Of a stretch of 64,000 nt of DNA, positions 17,903 to 25,393 are shown in pieces. The notes beneath the pieces were generated by a model, which saw only the letters and a list, made by a program, of their open reading frames with translations, ran no database searches and was not told where the DNA came from. This DNA comes from a virus. The position numbers and the translations under genes are program-made. Where the stretch lies: the IMG/VR virus record IMGVR_UViG_3300015171_000001, positions 93,281-157,280 of that record; one strand, given 5' to 3'. The number at the start of each line of letters is the position of its first letter. Position 1 is the first letter of the stretch.

Positions 17903-18531
17903 AAGAGAATTTAAAAAAAGTTAAATTTCTTAGATTTGGTGGATTATCTCCAGTTATCCAATATGGATATGGAAATAATACTTTTCATGCACCACCAGCA
18001 AAAAAAGGTATTTATGCTTTCCCATATCCATTTATAGAATGGTTTTTGCTCGGGGGTAATTATGCAGATCCAAAAAAATCTATTGTAAAAAATCCAACAA
18101 ATAGAATTCAATATCTTAGAGATAAAAAAGGAAATTTAATTGATACTAATCATCCCGATTATGAAAAACATTCTGCCTGTGACAAAAATTGGACGGCAGA
18201 TAGAAGAAAAACAGAAGAAGATGATTTTTATGGTGTTTTATATCGTCCAAGTTCTAGAAAAATTTTCGAGTATAAAGGCGACATTTGGCATCACTTAGAA
18301 TGTAAAAATAATTTTGTGGTCAATAGACATAATGACTGGATTTTAACTAATTATAAAAACTATACAGATTGTTTATCAAAGCATATTCATAAACAAAAGT
18401 TTGATAGAATGCATGGCAAGTTTATGTGGTTAGATTCTAAAACTTGTTTTGGAGGAAATACAGTATTAAAAGCTCCACAATCTTTTTTTAATAAAGATGA
18501 CATTGAGGTTTTTATTGAAAGAATAAAATAA
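17899..18531 (+). CDS. Conserved phage protein of unknown function
   Basis: 210 residues starting at a GTG that overlaps the ATGTGA end of the SLOG fragment. Opening KVKFLRFGGLSPVIQYGYG, then TFHAPPAKKGIYAFPYPFIE and WFLLGG, resembles an uncharacterised family I associate with large T4-like phages (a recollection, not a search). Rich in aromatic residues, His and Trp (GDIWHHLECKNNF, RHNDWILTNYKNY). No membrane segment, no clear catalytic motif. Likely transcribed from the 17704 promoter. Confidence 0.6.
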   Translation: MKENLKKVKFLRFGGLSPVIQYGYGNNTFHAPPAKKGIYAFPYPFIEWFLLGGNYADPKKSIVKNPTNRIQYLRDKKGNLIDTNHPDYEKHSACDKNWTADRRKTEEDDFYGVLYRPSSRKIFEYKGDIWHHLECKNNFVVNRHNDWILTNYKNYTDCLSKHIHKQKFDRMHGKFMWLDSKTCFGGNTVLKAPQSFFNKDDIEVFIERIK

Positions 18532-18534
18532 ATG

Positions 18535-18562
18535 TTGACTTTTTGTGAATTTATATTATAAT
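18535..18562 (+). promoter_or_regulatory. Sigma70-type promoter before 62-aa gene
   Basis: TTGACT (18535-18540), 16-nt spacer, TATAAT (18557-18562), then 7 nt to the ATG at 18570. This repeats the short-leader or leaderless arrangement seen at 17704, 29596 and 55912. Confidence 0.75.
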
Positions 18563-18569
18563 AAATAAT

Positions 18570-18758
18570 ATGAATTATTTAAATGAAAGATTGTTGAGAA
18601 TGTTTGTAGAAGATAGATTTTTAGAAGATATGAAGAAATTTAATATAATTTCTAAAGATATTATAAATTCTTTAAAGAATAAAATTATACACCACGAAGG
18701 TAATAGACGGTTGGTAGTTAATAATAGAATAATCGAAGCATATCCAGAACTATTGTGA
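18570..18758 (+). CDS. Small hypothetical protein
   Basis: 62 residues, helical and charged (begins MNYLNERLLRMFVEDRF, then EDMKKFNIISKDIINSLKNK). It has its own promoter, which supports it being real. Its 3' end overlaps by 9 bp the 3' end of the convergent endonuclease gene. No recognised domain; size and charge are typical of early phage regulators (inference). Confidence 0.6.
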   Translation: MNYLNERLLRMFVEDRFLEDMKKFNIISKDIINSLKNKIIHHEGNRRLVVNNRIIEAYPELL

Positions 18759-20243
18759 AATTGGATTGTTCCATATCCATTTAGAATCTCCACAATCCCA
18801 TATTCTATCCCAATTGTTATTTCTCATATTTTCCCATTCGGATAAATTTTCATCAAAATTATTGACAATATCTTTTAATTTGTTTTTTGTAAAATACATT
18901 TTTGGATATGCTTCTTTGTAATCATCTGTGTAATAATATCTTGGAAGTGTATTGTCAAAAAATACAAATCCTAATTTTGAATAAACTTCCCCAGTAAAAA
19001 ATCGGCGGTCACTAAAAGATACTACACTATTTGGATTATAATTTTTAATAAAATGTTTGAATATTTTACTAATCCCACCAATAATAATTGTATTTAATTT
19101 ACAACAATACCTACTAACTTCCCATTCTATTTGTTGATTAAATTTGCTCTTACAAAGTGTCATTAAACTAACTAACTCGTCTTTATAATATAATCCCAAC
19201 TTAACTCCACTCTTATCTTCACCATTTAAATCATTGTTTTCTAGAAATGTACTACTATCAATATTATCCACTTCTTTAATTACACATTTTCTAGCACCTA
19301 TTTTATTTGATATGTTGCCCAATTTATTATTTATAATAGATTTTATTATTTCTGTTTTGTTTTGCCAATCGTCACTCTGAATCTGTAATAAGGTAATTCC
19401 ATTGATAATACATTTTTTTAATTTGTTTAAATGATATACCTTATTCTTTTTTCCGCCAATTTCACTGTGCCAATATATTCCATTATATTCTAATGCAATT
19501 TTTTTTGTGGGTATATAGAAATCTAATTCTTTTCCAGATAATATTTCTCTATCTCTTCTTGCAATAATTTCTTTTGTTGCCTCAGATAAAAATAAAAATA
19601 ATTCATTCTCGGCTTTCATTCTATATGGATTGCATTTTTCACAAAATATGTTGTTTGTGTTGTATGCTGTAATATAAAAAGTCAAGTCGCATACATTACA
19701 TTTAACTGGATATTTATTCTTCCAGTTATATCCTTTGTAGTCAGATATTTGAAAAAGTTCTGTCAGTTTTTCTTTTTTTAAAATAGATATTATTTTGTGA
19801 TAATTATTATCTCTTCTAGTTTGATTTTCTTTTTTTTTAAAAGCCTCTACTTTTGCAGCATTATCTACTCCATATCTTTCCAATAAAGTAGATTCACATT
19901 TTTCTAGATTATTATAATTCTCGTCTCCATATCTTTCTAATTTGGTGGATTTTACTTTATTAATATAATCTGGATGTTTGCTATAATGGTCCACCCCATA
20001 TTTTTCCAATAAAGATTTTTTTAAACTTTCTTTTCCGACATTACATTGCATGTGATGTCCACCATAATTTTTCAATAAAGTTTTTTTAACACCATCTCTA
20101 TTTTTTTGTTTTATAATAGGATTTGAACTAGAACACTTTTTAGAGCAAAATACTCTTTTTCTAATTTTTGGACTCTCAAAATTTATTCCACATGTTAAAC
20201 ATGGTTTAGTTTCATTGGTGTTTGGATCTTTTTTTCTAGGCAT
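18750..20243 (-). CDS. Free-standing homing-endonuclease-like protein
   Basis: About 497 residues from the ATG at 20243; the frame extends 9 codons further to a TTG at 20270. Domain order: Zn-finger (CLTCGINF, CSKKC); KYGVDHYSKHPD / RYGDENYNN / RYGVDNAAK repeats; a second finger (CNVCDLTFY, CEKCNP); then a PD-(D/E)xK or VSR-like nuclease core with LDFYIPTKKIALEYNG (D...ExN) and YWHSE. A C-terminal domain ends in SEWENMRNNNWDRIWDCG. The family is typical of phage free-standing mobile endonucleases. It is one of few minus-strand genes and lies next to the tail-tube gene, a plausible cleavage target in endonuclease-free relatives. Confidence 0.8.
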   Translation of the reverse strand: MPRKKDPNTNETKPCLTCGINFESPKIRKRVFCSKKCSSSNPIIKQKNRDGVKKTLLKNYGGHHMQCNVGKESLKKSLLEKYGVDHYSKHPDYINKVKSTKLERYGDENYNNLEKCESTLLERYGVDNAAKVEAFKKKENQTRRDNNYHKIISILKKEKLTELFQISDYKGYNWKNKYPVKCNVCDLTFYITAYNTNNIFCEKCNPYRMKAENELFLFLSEATKEIIARRDREILSGKELDFYIPTKKIALEYNGIYWHSEIGGKKNKVYHLNKLKKCIINGITLLQIQSDDWQNKTEIIKSIINNKLGNISNKIGARKCVIKEVDNIDSSTFLENNDLNGEDKSGVKLGLYYKDELVSLMTLCKSKFNQQIEWEVSRYCCKLNTIIIGGISKIFKHFIKNYNPNSVVSFSDRRFFTGEVYSKLGFVFFDNTLPRYYYTDDYKEAYPKMYFTKNKLKDIVNNFDENLSEWENMRNNNWDRIWDCGDSKWIWNNPISQ

Positions 20244-20359
20244 ATATGTGTTTAGTTCTAATATAGCCAATATATTACTCTATTTTTCAAAACATGTCTA
20301 TTTATTTTAATAATTATTATTTATAATAGAACAAACAACTAAATTAACTTGACAAATAT

Positions 20360-20848
20360 ATGGCACAACTGATAGAATCCAATGAAATATTCTTTACGGC
20401 ATTCGAGCCAAAAGTGAGTAACCGCTTTATCATGTACATTGATGGAGTACCTGCTTTCTTGATCAAAGGCGTAAAAAGACCCTCAATCAATCTTAACACA
20501 ATAAAACTAGACCACATCAACATTTATCGTAAATTAAAAGGTAAAGCAGAGTGGGAAGATGTGTCTTTAACTTTGTACGATCCCGTATCACCATCTGGCG
20601 CACAAACAGTAATGGAATGGATTAGATTATCACACGAATCGGTGTCGGGCCGAGATGGGTATGGGGACTTCTATAAAAAGGATGTATCTATTCAAGTATT
20701 AGGTCCCGTGGGAGATGTTGTAGAAGAATGGACCCTTAAGGGGGCCTTTGTGTCTGCTGCTGAATTTGGAGAACTTAATTGGGAAACCGGCGATCCAATC
20801 ATGATTAATGTAACGCTCTCGATGGATTATTGCATACTTCAATTCTAG
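20360..20848 (+). CDS. 19: Tail tube protein (T4 gp19-like)
   Basis: 162 residues, the usual size of myovirus tube subunits. Typical features are MYIDGVPAFLIKGVKRPSI near the N-terminus, HINIYRKLKGKAEWEDVSLT (loop and strand), SGAQTVMEWIRLSHE, and GDVVEEWTLKGAFVSAAEFG followed by a final beta strand. The tube stacks as hexamers inside the sheath. Codon use is visibly richer in C and G than neighbours (gtcccgtgg, ggcgatcc), as expected for a very abundant structural protein. An intrinsic terminator follows. In T4 gene 19 directly follows 18; here they are about 18.7 kb apart. Confidence 0.92.
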   Translation: MAQLIESNEIFFTAFEPKVSNRFIMYIDGVPAFLIKGVKRPSINLNTIKLDHINIYRKLKGKAEWEDVSLTLYDPVSPSGAQTVMEWIRLSHESVSGRDGYGDFYKKDVSIQVLGPVGDVVEEWTLKGAFVSAAEFGELNWETGDPIMINVTLSMDYCILQF

Positions 20849-20884
20849 TTTTTTATGTGAGTTTTATAATCAATTACTTACAAA

Positions 20885-20921
20885 ATAAAAAGACCAAATT
20901 TTAATTAATTTGGTCTTTTTT
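20885..20921 (+). terminator. Intrinsic terminator after tail tube gene
   Basis: AAAAGACCAAATT ... AATTTGGTCTTTTTT: a long AT-rich stem around an inner TTAATTAA, ending in a run of T, about 40 nt after the tail-tube stop. Confidence 0.85.
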
Positions 20922-21211
20922 ATTAATTACTTGAATAGATTGCCGCGAGAGTGTCTTACAACATTTCACAAAATAAATAGAAAATTATTGTTTTTATAAG
21001 AAATTTGATCTATATATTTCCGAAAGTTTCAAGATTAAAACAAAAGGTTTTTGGATTTGATCACAAAAAATTTCAATTTTTTGCTCGTGTTAAAATTTGA
21101 GATGATCTTTTTAACAGATTTGATCGCAAGATCAAATCGGAGAGGAGCCTAGAGTCCCTCTTGTCCAAAGAAGTAGAATAAATTTCTATGAAATTTTCAA
21201 CTCTGTGCTAG
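20922..21211. ncRNA. Structured non-coding stretch with GNRA hairpin
   Basis: No gene fits here. At 21117-21138 a 9-bp perfect stem GATTTGATC / GATCAAATC closes on a GCAA tetraloop (GNRA type). It is followed immediately by a second hairpin at 21140-21161 (AGAGG / CCTCT). GC content rises locally compared with the surroundings. It lies between the tube terminator and an endonuclease remnant, so a decayed intron or other mobile-element RNA is possible. I could not trace a complete group I core. Confidence 0.4.
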
Positions 21212-21412
21212 AGATGGTTATCCAAATTTATATACTCCGAAATTTATTTTAGAAAACAAATATTAAAACAAAAATTATCCATATTTGATAAAGATCTTAC
21301 TGAATGGGGAAACATGAAATTGAATGGATATGATAGAATTTTGGACTGTGGCAATATTAAATACGAAATGATTTTTAATAGATTAATTCTATACTCTCAT
21401 ATATTTATATGA
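21212..21412 (+). pseudogene. C-terminal remnant of a homing-endonuclease-like gene
   Basis: A 66-codon open stretch with no upstream partner reads SEIYFRKQILKQKLSIFDKD, then LTEWGNMKLNGYDRILDCGN. It aligns clearly with the C-terminus of the intact minus-strand endonuclease (PKMYFTKNKLKDIV, NLSEWENMRNNNWDRIWDCG). The N-terminal and catalytic parts are gone. The TGA stop lies 4 nt before the next gene's ATG. Confidence 0.75.
21400..21409 (+). promoter_or_regulatory. AT-rich promoter-like motif before SPRY protein gene
   Basis: TATATTTATA, 7 nt before the ATG at 21417 and overlapping the end of the endonuclease remnant. Same decamer as at 4296 and 13320. Confidence 0.4.
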
Positions 21413-21416
21413 ACAT

Positions 21417-22670
21417 ATGCCATTATTATCGTATTATTCTATATTGTCTGGAGGAAAAATAATTTCAATTATATCTGGTGGAGGAAATGGGGTGACATTT
21501 AGCCCAACCAACTCTGGAGCCAATATTACACTTCATAACGGCAATATCACTGCCACCGACACAGTTAACTCAACTAATAGGGCGATGTCGTATCTTACAA
21601 GTACAATAACTAACTTACAAAAGGTGTACCTAGAGTTTACTGTAAATATAGCAGGGTCCACAGTTGGTTCTCCTTATATTCCTCCAATTATAGGTGTATC
21701 AGATAACATCACACTCAACAATACAGCATATCCAGGAGGTTTCTCAAATGGTTTTGGCATAGAAGGAGGGAATGGAGGTCAATTTAGTGGCACTGTATCA
21801 GAACCATCCGGTAATCCGACAATAACAATGGCAAATGGAGATGTGATAGGATTGGCTATTAACGGTGTGACTGGAAATATATGGCTTAGTAAAAATGGCA
21901 CGTATGTTTTATCAGGAAATCCAGCAACAGCGACCAGTCCATCTTTTAATTTCTCGCCACCTCCGTCAAATTATTATCCATGTGTGGGGTTAATATCAGA
22001 CGGCACCAACGCAGGTAATATAAGTTTGAATTCAATATTAATTTACACCCCTCCTAGTGGATTTGTTTCTTTGACAGCAGCAACTCCCGTAATAGCTTTT
22101 GATGGAGCACACACTAATATACAAGGCATATTGACAAGTTCAGAATCGGTATTTGCAATGCAATCAGTTGGTGGATATATAAATTCCTTTATAAACTATG
22201 GAGCATCTAGTGGCAAAAGGTACATAGAATTTAAGATTCTATGTACTAATAGCGTCACTTGCGCAGTGGGAGCATCTACTTCCAGAAATTTAACCACTCA
22301 AATTGGGAATGTTGCCAATGGGTTTGCGGTTTATAATGCAGGCAGTGGAATAGGACAAACTGGACTTACTAACGACAATAACGCACCTTCCTACACTACT
22401 AATGACGTAGCAATGATAGCAGTTGATTTCTCATTAGGATACGCTTGGTACGGAAAAAATGGAACTTGGTTAACAAATACTGGAGGTGTTGGCAATCCAG
22501 TTTCTGGAACAAACCCATCATTTAATGGGGCGAATTTACAATCTGGTACTTGGTATCCTGGTGCAACTGTATCTGCCGGGACATCTACTCCTATAGTCCA
22601 AGTATACGCCCCTGCTTCTTCCTGGAATTATACTCGCCCCACAGGATTCTTAGGTTGGGACGGAAGTTAA
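21417..22670 (+). CDS. Virion surface protein with two SPRY-like domains
   Basis: 417 residues. Two successive beta-sandwich modules of ~190 residues each end in SPRY-type signatures: VIGLAINGVTGNIWLSKNGT with YYPCVGLISDG, and VAMIAVDFSLGYAWYGKNGT with TWYPGATVSAG. The paired IGLA-D...iwf-kNG and yPa motifs are the SPRY/B30.2 hallmark, used by phage fibre and decoration proteins for ligand binding. Gly/Ser/Thr/Asn-rich, no signal peptide. Directly followed by a glycosyltransferase gene. I infer a receptor-binding or decoration role. Confidence 0.7.
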   Translation: MPLLSYYSILSGGKIISIISGGGNGVTFSPTNSGANITLHNGNITATDTVNSTNRAMSYLTSTITNLQKVYLEFTVNIAGSTVGSPYIPPIIGVSDNITLNNTAYPGGFSNGFGIEGGNGGQFSGTVSEPSGNPTITMANGDVIGLAINGVTGNIWLSKNGTYVLSGNPATATSPSFNFSPPPSNYYPCVGLISDGTNAGNISLNSILIYTPPSGFVSLTAATPVIAFDGAHTNIQGILTSSESVFAMQSVGGYINSFINYGASSGKRYIEFKILCTNSVTCAVGASTSRNLTTQIGNVANGFAVYNAGSGIGQTGLTNDNNAPSYTTNDVAMIAVDFSLGYAWYGKNGTWLTNTGGVGNPVSGTNPSFNGANLQSGTWYPGATVSAGTSTPIVQVYAPASSWNYTRPTGFLGWDGS

Positions 22671-22736
22671 TAAATTAAATTAAATTGGAAAAATTTTTAT
22701 ATTTAAAATTTAATTAGTATTCTATTTATTTAGATA

Positions 22737-23798
22737 ATGATAAAGAAAAAGGTTTTATTTATTTTAAAAAGTAGAGAAGAGCCATTTTCAAAGAACGAAG
22801 AAATAACTTCGAAAAAGCAATTAAGTAGTGGATTATTTAATTCTGCTAATTTTGTTAATACATTTTTACAATCCTCCGAAGAATTTGAAAGTAAATTAGT
22901 ACATGTTAATGACAATAATTGCATTGATAGAGAAGTTTATTTATATAGACCCGACATTGTTATTATTGAGGCATATTGGGTAGTGCCGGAAAAATTCGAA
23001 ATTCTCCAAAAGCTACATCCAAAGGTAAAATGGATAATTAGAAATCATAGTGAGGTAGCTTTTTTAGCAAATGAGGGAATTGCATTTGATTGGAGCATTC
23101 GGTATGTAAATTATGATAATGTATATTTGTCTTGTAATGCAAAACAGACATATTTAGATTTTGTAAATATTTTAGAGAATGTTTATGTAGATAAAAAAGA
23201 TATTAAGAATAAAGTTTTATATCTTCCTAATACATACCCGATTGATTTTTGTGGTATAAGTACTAAACAGAAAGAATCGTTGGATATAAGCTGTTTTGGA
23301 GCGATTAGACCATTAAAGAATCACATGGTTCAAGTTATTGCCGCAATTAGATTTGCAAACATGTTAAATATGTCTTTAAATTTTCATATTAATGATGGAA
23401 GAATTGAAATGAAGGGGGATAATATATTAAAAAATATTAAATCTGTATTTAATAAATGTTCACGGCATAAATTAATAGAACATGATTGGATGGATCATTC
23501 TAAATTTAAAAAGGTTATAAAAAATATAGATATTGGATTACAGGTATCCTATACAGAGACATTTAATATTGTTGCGGCAGACCATGTTTCCTCTGGAGTT
23601 CCTGTTGTTGCAAGTAATAATGTTCCTTGGTTATTAGGAGATTTTCCATATTACGAGAATGACTCGACATTAATTGCTGATAAATTATTTGATGTTTATA
23701 ATAATAAAGAGTCATATTTAATTCACCAACAAAATAGATTAAAAGGTTGGAATGATAATAGTGAAAATATTTGGAAACAAATATTATCTAATATATAA
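22737..23798 (+). CDS. GT-B type glycosyltransferase (GT4-like)
   Basis: 353 residues. The N-terminal Rossmann half has KKVLFILKSREEP, RPDIVIIEAYWVVP and VKWIIRNHSEVAFL. The C-terminal half has DISCFGAIRPLKNHMVQV (nucleotide-sugar binding strand-loop) and IGLQVSYTETFNIVAADHVS plus GVPVVASNNVPWL, the E-x7-E-like donor site of GT4 enzymes. It would transfer a sugar from an NDP-sugar to an unknown acceptor: modified phage DNA, virion protein such as the adjacent SPRY protein, or host surface. A hairpin follows the stop. Confidence 0.78.
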   Translation: MIKKKVLFILKSREEPFSKNEEITSKKQLSSGLFNSANFVNTFLQSSEEFESKLVHVNDNNCIDREVYLYRPDIVIIEAYWVVPEKFEILQKLHPKVKWIIRNHSEVAFLANEGIAFDWSIRYVNYDNVYLSCNAKQTYLDFVNILENVYVDKKDIKNKVLYLPNTYPIDFCGISTKQKESLDISCFGAIRPLKNHMVQVIAAIRFANMLNMSLNFHINDGRIEMKGDNILKNIKSVFNKCSRHKLIEHDWMDHSKFKKVIKNIDIGLQVSYTETFNIVAADHVSSGVPVVASNNVPWLLGDFPYYENDSTLIADKLFDVYNNKESYLIHQQNRLKGWNDNSENIWKQILSNI

Positions 23799-23829
23799 GT
23801 GGGAAGTTAATATTATTTTAACTTCCCAC
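23799..23829. terminator. Bidirectional terminator-like hairpin between convergent genes
   Basis: 12-bp perfect stem GTGGGAAGTTAA / TTAACTTCCCAC with a 7-nt loop. It separates the + strand glycosyltransferase from the - strand His-rich gene. Neither side has a strong U-tract. Confidence 0.6.
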
Positions 23830-23841
23830 ATAAATAACTAA

Positions 23842-24081
23842 TTATTTATTATCATGATGTTCGTGATGTTCTCTATCATGTTTTTCTTCTCTATCTTTTT
23901 CTCTTTGTCGTTCTTTTTCTCGTTCATGCTCGCGATCTTTATCATATGATCTATGATGACATCCTCTATCATGATGGTGTTGTGTGTAATAGTCTCCAAA
24001 ATCAAGATCGACAGATTGTGACCAACTGCCAATTGTTGATAATGCGAGCATCATCGTACTTATTATTAATATATTTCTCAT
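23842..24081 (-). CDS. Secreted His/Asp/Glu/Arg-rich small protein
   Basis: 79 residues from the ATG at 24081 (upstream in-frame extension ignored because the signal peptide starts here). Residues 1-22 form a classical signal peptide: MRNILIISTMMLALSTIG with SWSQS as likely cleavage region. The mature part is a His cluster (HHHDRGCHHRSYD) and then a Lys/Glu/Arg/Asp run ending HEHHDNK. Probably exported by the host Sec system. The His/Cys clusters suggest metal binding (inference). It is one of three minus-strand genes. I know no homologue. Confidence 0.6.
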   Translation of the reverse strand: MRNILIISTMMLALSTIGSWSQSVDLDFGDYYTQHHHDRGCHHRSYDKDREHEREKERQREKDREEKHDREHHEHHDNK

Positions 24082-24154
24082 ATTTTTATATTTCGTTACC
24101 CAAACCATTTATTTGATTTGTTGATAAAATCCTATCATGGTTTGTTTATTTTTG

Positions 24155-24201
24155 ATATGGGGTATAGTACCCATATTGGATTAACCGGACACAATTTGTC
24201 C
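24155..24201. promoter_or_regulatory. Two operator-like inverted repeats between divergent genes
   Basis: ATATGGG-8 nt-CCCATAT (24155-24176) and GGACA-CAATT-TGTCC (24187-24201) sit in the 202-bp gap between the minus-strand secreted protein gene and the plus-strand 24284 gene. They are placed where a repressor could control both. Confidence 0.4.
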
Positions 24202-24237
24202 ATTTTTTCTAATTTAAGATCCAATTATTGAAAAAAA

Positions 24238-24278
24238 TTGATAAAAATCATTTTTATGATATAATTTTTATATTTATA
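24238..24278 (+). promoter_or_regulatory. Sigma70-type promoter plus late-type motif
   Basis: TTGATA (24238-24243), 16-nt spacer, TATAAT (24260-24265). TATATTTATA follows at 24269-24278, 5 nt before the ATG at 24284. Two alternative promoters for one gene are possible. Confidence 0.55.
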
Positions 24279-24283
24279 TTTAT

Positions 24284-24706
24284 ATGTTATTTTTTAATGA
24301 AGAAACTGATGTTGCTATATTTAAGTCCAAATGGCGTAAACCATTTTCTATTCTTAATAAGATAAATCCTATATGGTGGTTTTTAAATGAAGACGATCCT
24401 ACGCCAACACCAGATTATGCACCAACCAATCCACAATGGTTAAGAAATACACAGTGGAACTTAAGAAATCCTCTTCACAATTTTACTTTTTATGTAATAG
24501 GAGTCAGTGATAGAGACAATGTTCGTTTTGGAAATTCTCCAACAAATGTTTTTGATAAAAAATTAAAGTGGACATGGAGCGTAACTTATGTAAAATATTT
24601 ATATCTTCCATTTATAAGTTATGTTGGATCTTCGATGGCATGGTATATTGGGTGGAGAGATGGTGGTAATTTTGGATTAAAAATAACAAGTGCCAGCAAT
24701 GTTTAA
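24284..24706 (+). CDS. Conserved phage protein of unknown function
   Basis: 140 residues. Trp/Asn/Pro-rich: FSILNKINPIWWFLNEDDP, YAPTNPQWLRNTQWNLRNP, then LHNFTFYVIGVSDRD and a C-terminal SSMAWYIGWRDGGNFGLK. I recall this N-P-L-H-N-F...GWR-GGNFG arrangement from uncharacterised proteins of tailed phages, possibly an enzyme or membrane-associated protein. No confident fold. It precedes a group of small structural or internal proteins. Confidence 0.55.
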   Translation: MLFFNEETDVAIFKSKWRKPFSILNKINPIWWFLNEDDPTPTPDYAPTNPQWLRNTQWNLRNPLHNFTFYVIGVSDRDNVRFGNSPTNVFDKKLKWTWSVTYVKYLYLPFISYVGSSMAWYIGWRDGGNFGLKITSASNV

Positions 24707-24711
24707 AATTT

Positions 24712-25365
24712 ATGCCGAAGAATATAATTAAAAAATTTGAAAAGGAATATGGTAAAGATAAGGGGAAATCTATTTATTATGCCACGGCCAACAAATTAAA
24801 AAGAAATCCAGAAACATTTAAGAAAGATATTTCAGAAAGCAATAGCTCAATGGAAGTTCCTCAGATTTCTGGAGATGTGGTAAAGTTTATTACAGGAAAA
24901 TCAAAAGAAGAATCTCAAGATATTTACATGAAATATATTCTTCCAAGGTCTGTCGAGATTGAAAAAGAAATTAAAAACGCAACGGGAGCAGATGAAAAAC
25001 ATGATATTATGCATAAAATAGTTAAGAAAATATTGTTAGATAAAGGTGTTATTAAAGATAATTCCCTTAAAGAATCAGAGTTAAAAAAGCACATTAAAAC
25101 AATTATTAAAGAAGTTTTATTAGAAACTGATGTGAATAATGCAGAAGAAAAAGAGGAAGTTAAAATTGGAAAAGATATTTTAATAAGATGTGGTAATATT
25201 CTTAAATATAATGATTTGGATGAAGTTGAGGATGTAGAAAAAATACAGGAGTTAGCTAAAAAATTAATAGAAATACATGGTGAAAAAGTAAAACAAGATT
25301 TTGATCCAACTGGAAGACTTAAAAATTATCATCTTGGATTTAAAAAAGGAAACAATCAATTATAA
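24712..25365 (+). CDS. Phage protein with YATANKLKRNPE motif, probable virion/internal protein
   Basis: 217 residues, Lys/Glu-rich, helical. The N-terminal KKFEKEYGKDKGKSIYYATA then NKLKRNPETF resembles a short domain I recall from phage structural-cluster proteins. Around residue 125 is LKKHIKTIIKEVLLETD, the same amphipathic LxxIIKEVxxE motif that begins the products of 25394 and 26668. The last 75 residues form a separate small domain. It shares the operon with those genes. Function unknown; an internal or scaffold-related role is a guess. Confidence 0.5.
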   Translation: MPKNIIKKFEKEYGKDKGKSIYYATANKLKRNPETFKKDISESNSSMEVPQISGDVVKFITGKSKEESQDIYMKYILPRSVEIEKEIKNATGADEKHDIMHKIVKKILLDKGVIKDNSLKESELKKHIKTIIKEVLLETDVNNAEEKEEVKIGKDILIRCGNILKYNDLDEVEDVEKIQELAKKLIEIHGEKVKQDFDPTGRLKNYHLGFKKGNNQL

Positions 25366-25393
25366 AAATTTTTAAAATATACTTATACATAAT

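Noticed and set aside
21117-21161. Complete group I intron
   Set aside because: A GNRA hairpin and local GC rise are suggestive, but no P4/P7 pair could be traced, so I report only a structured stretch.
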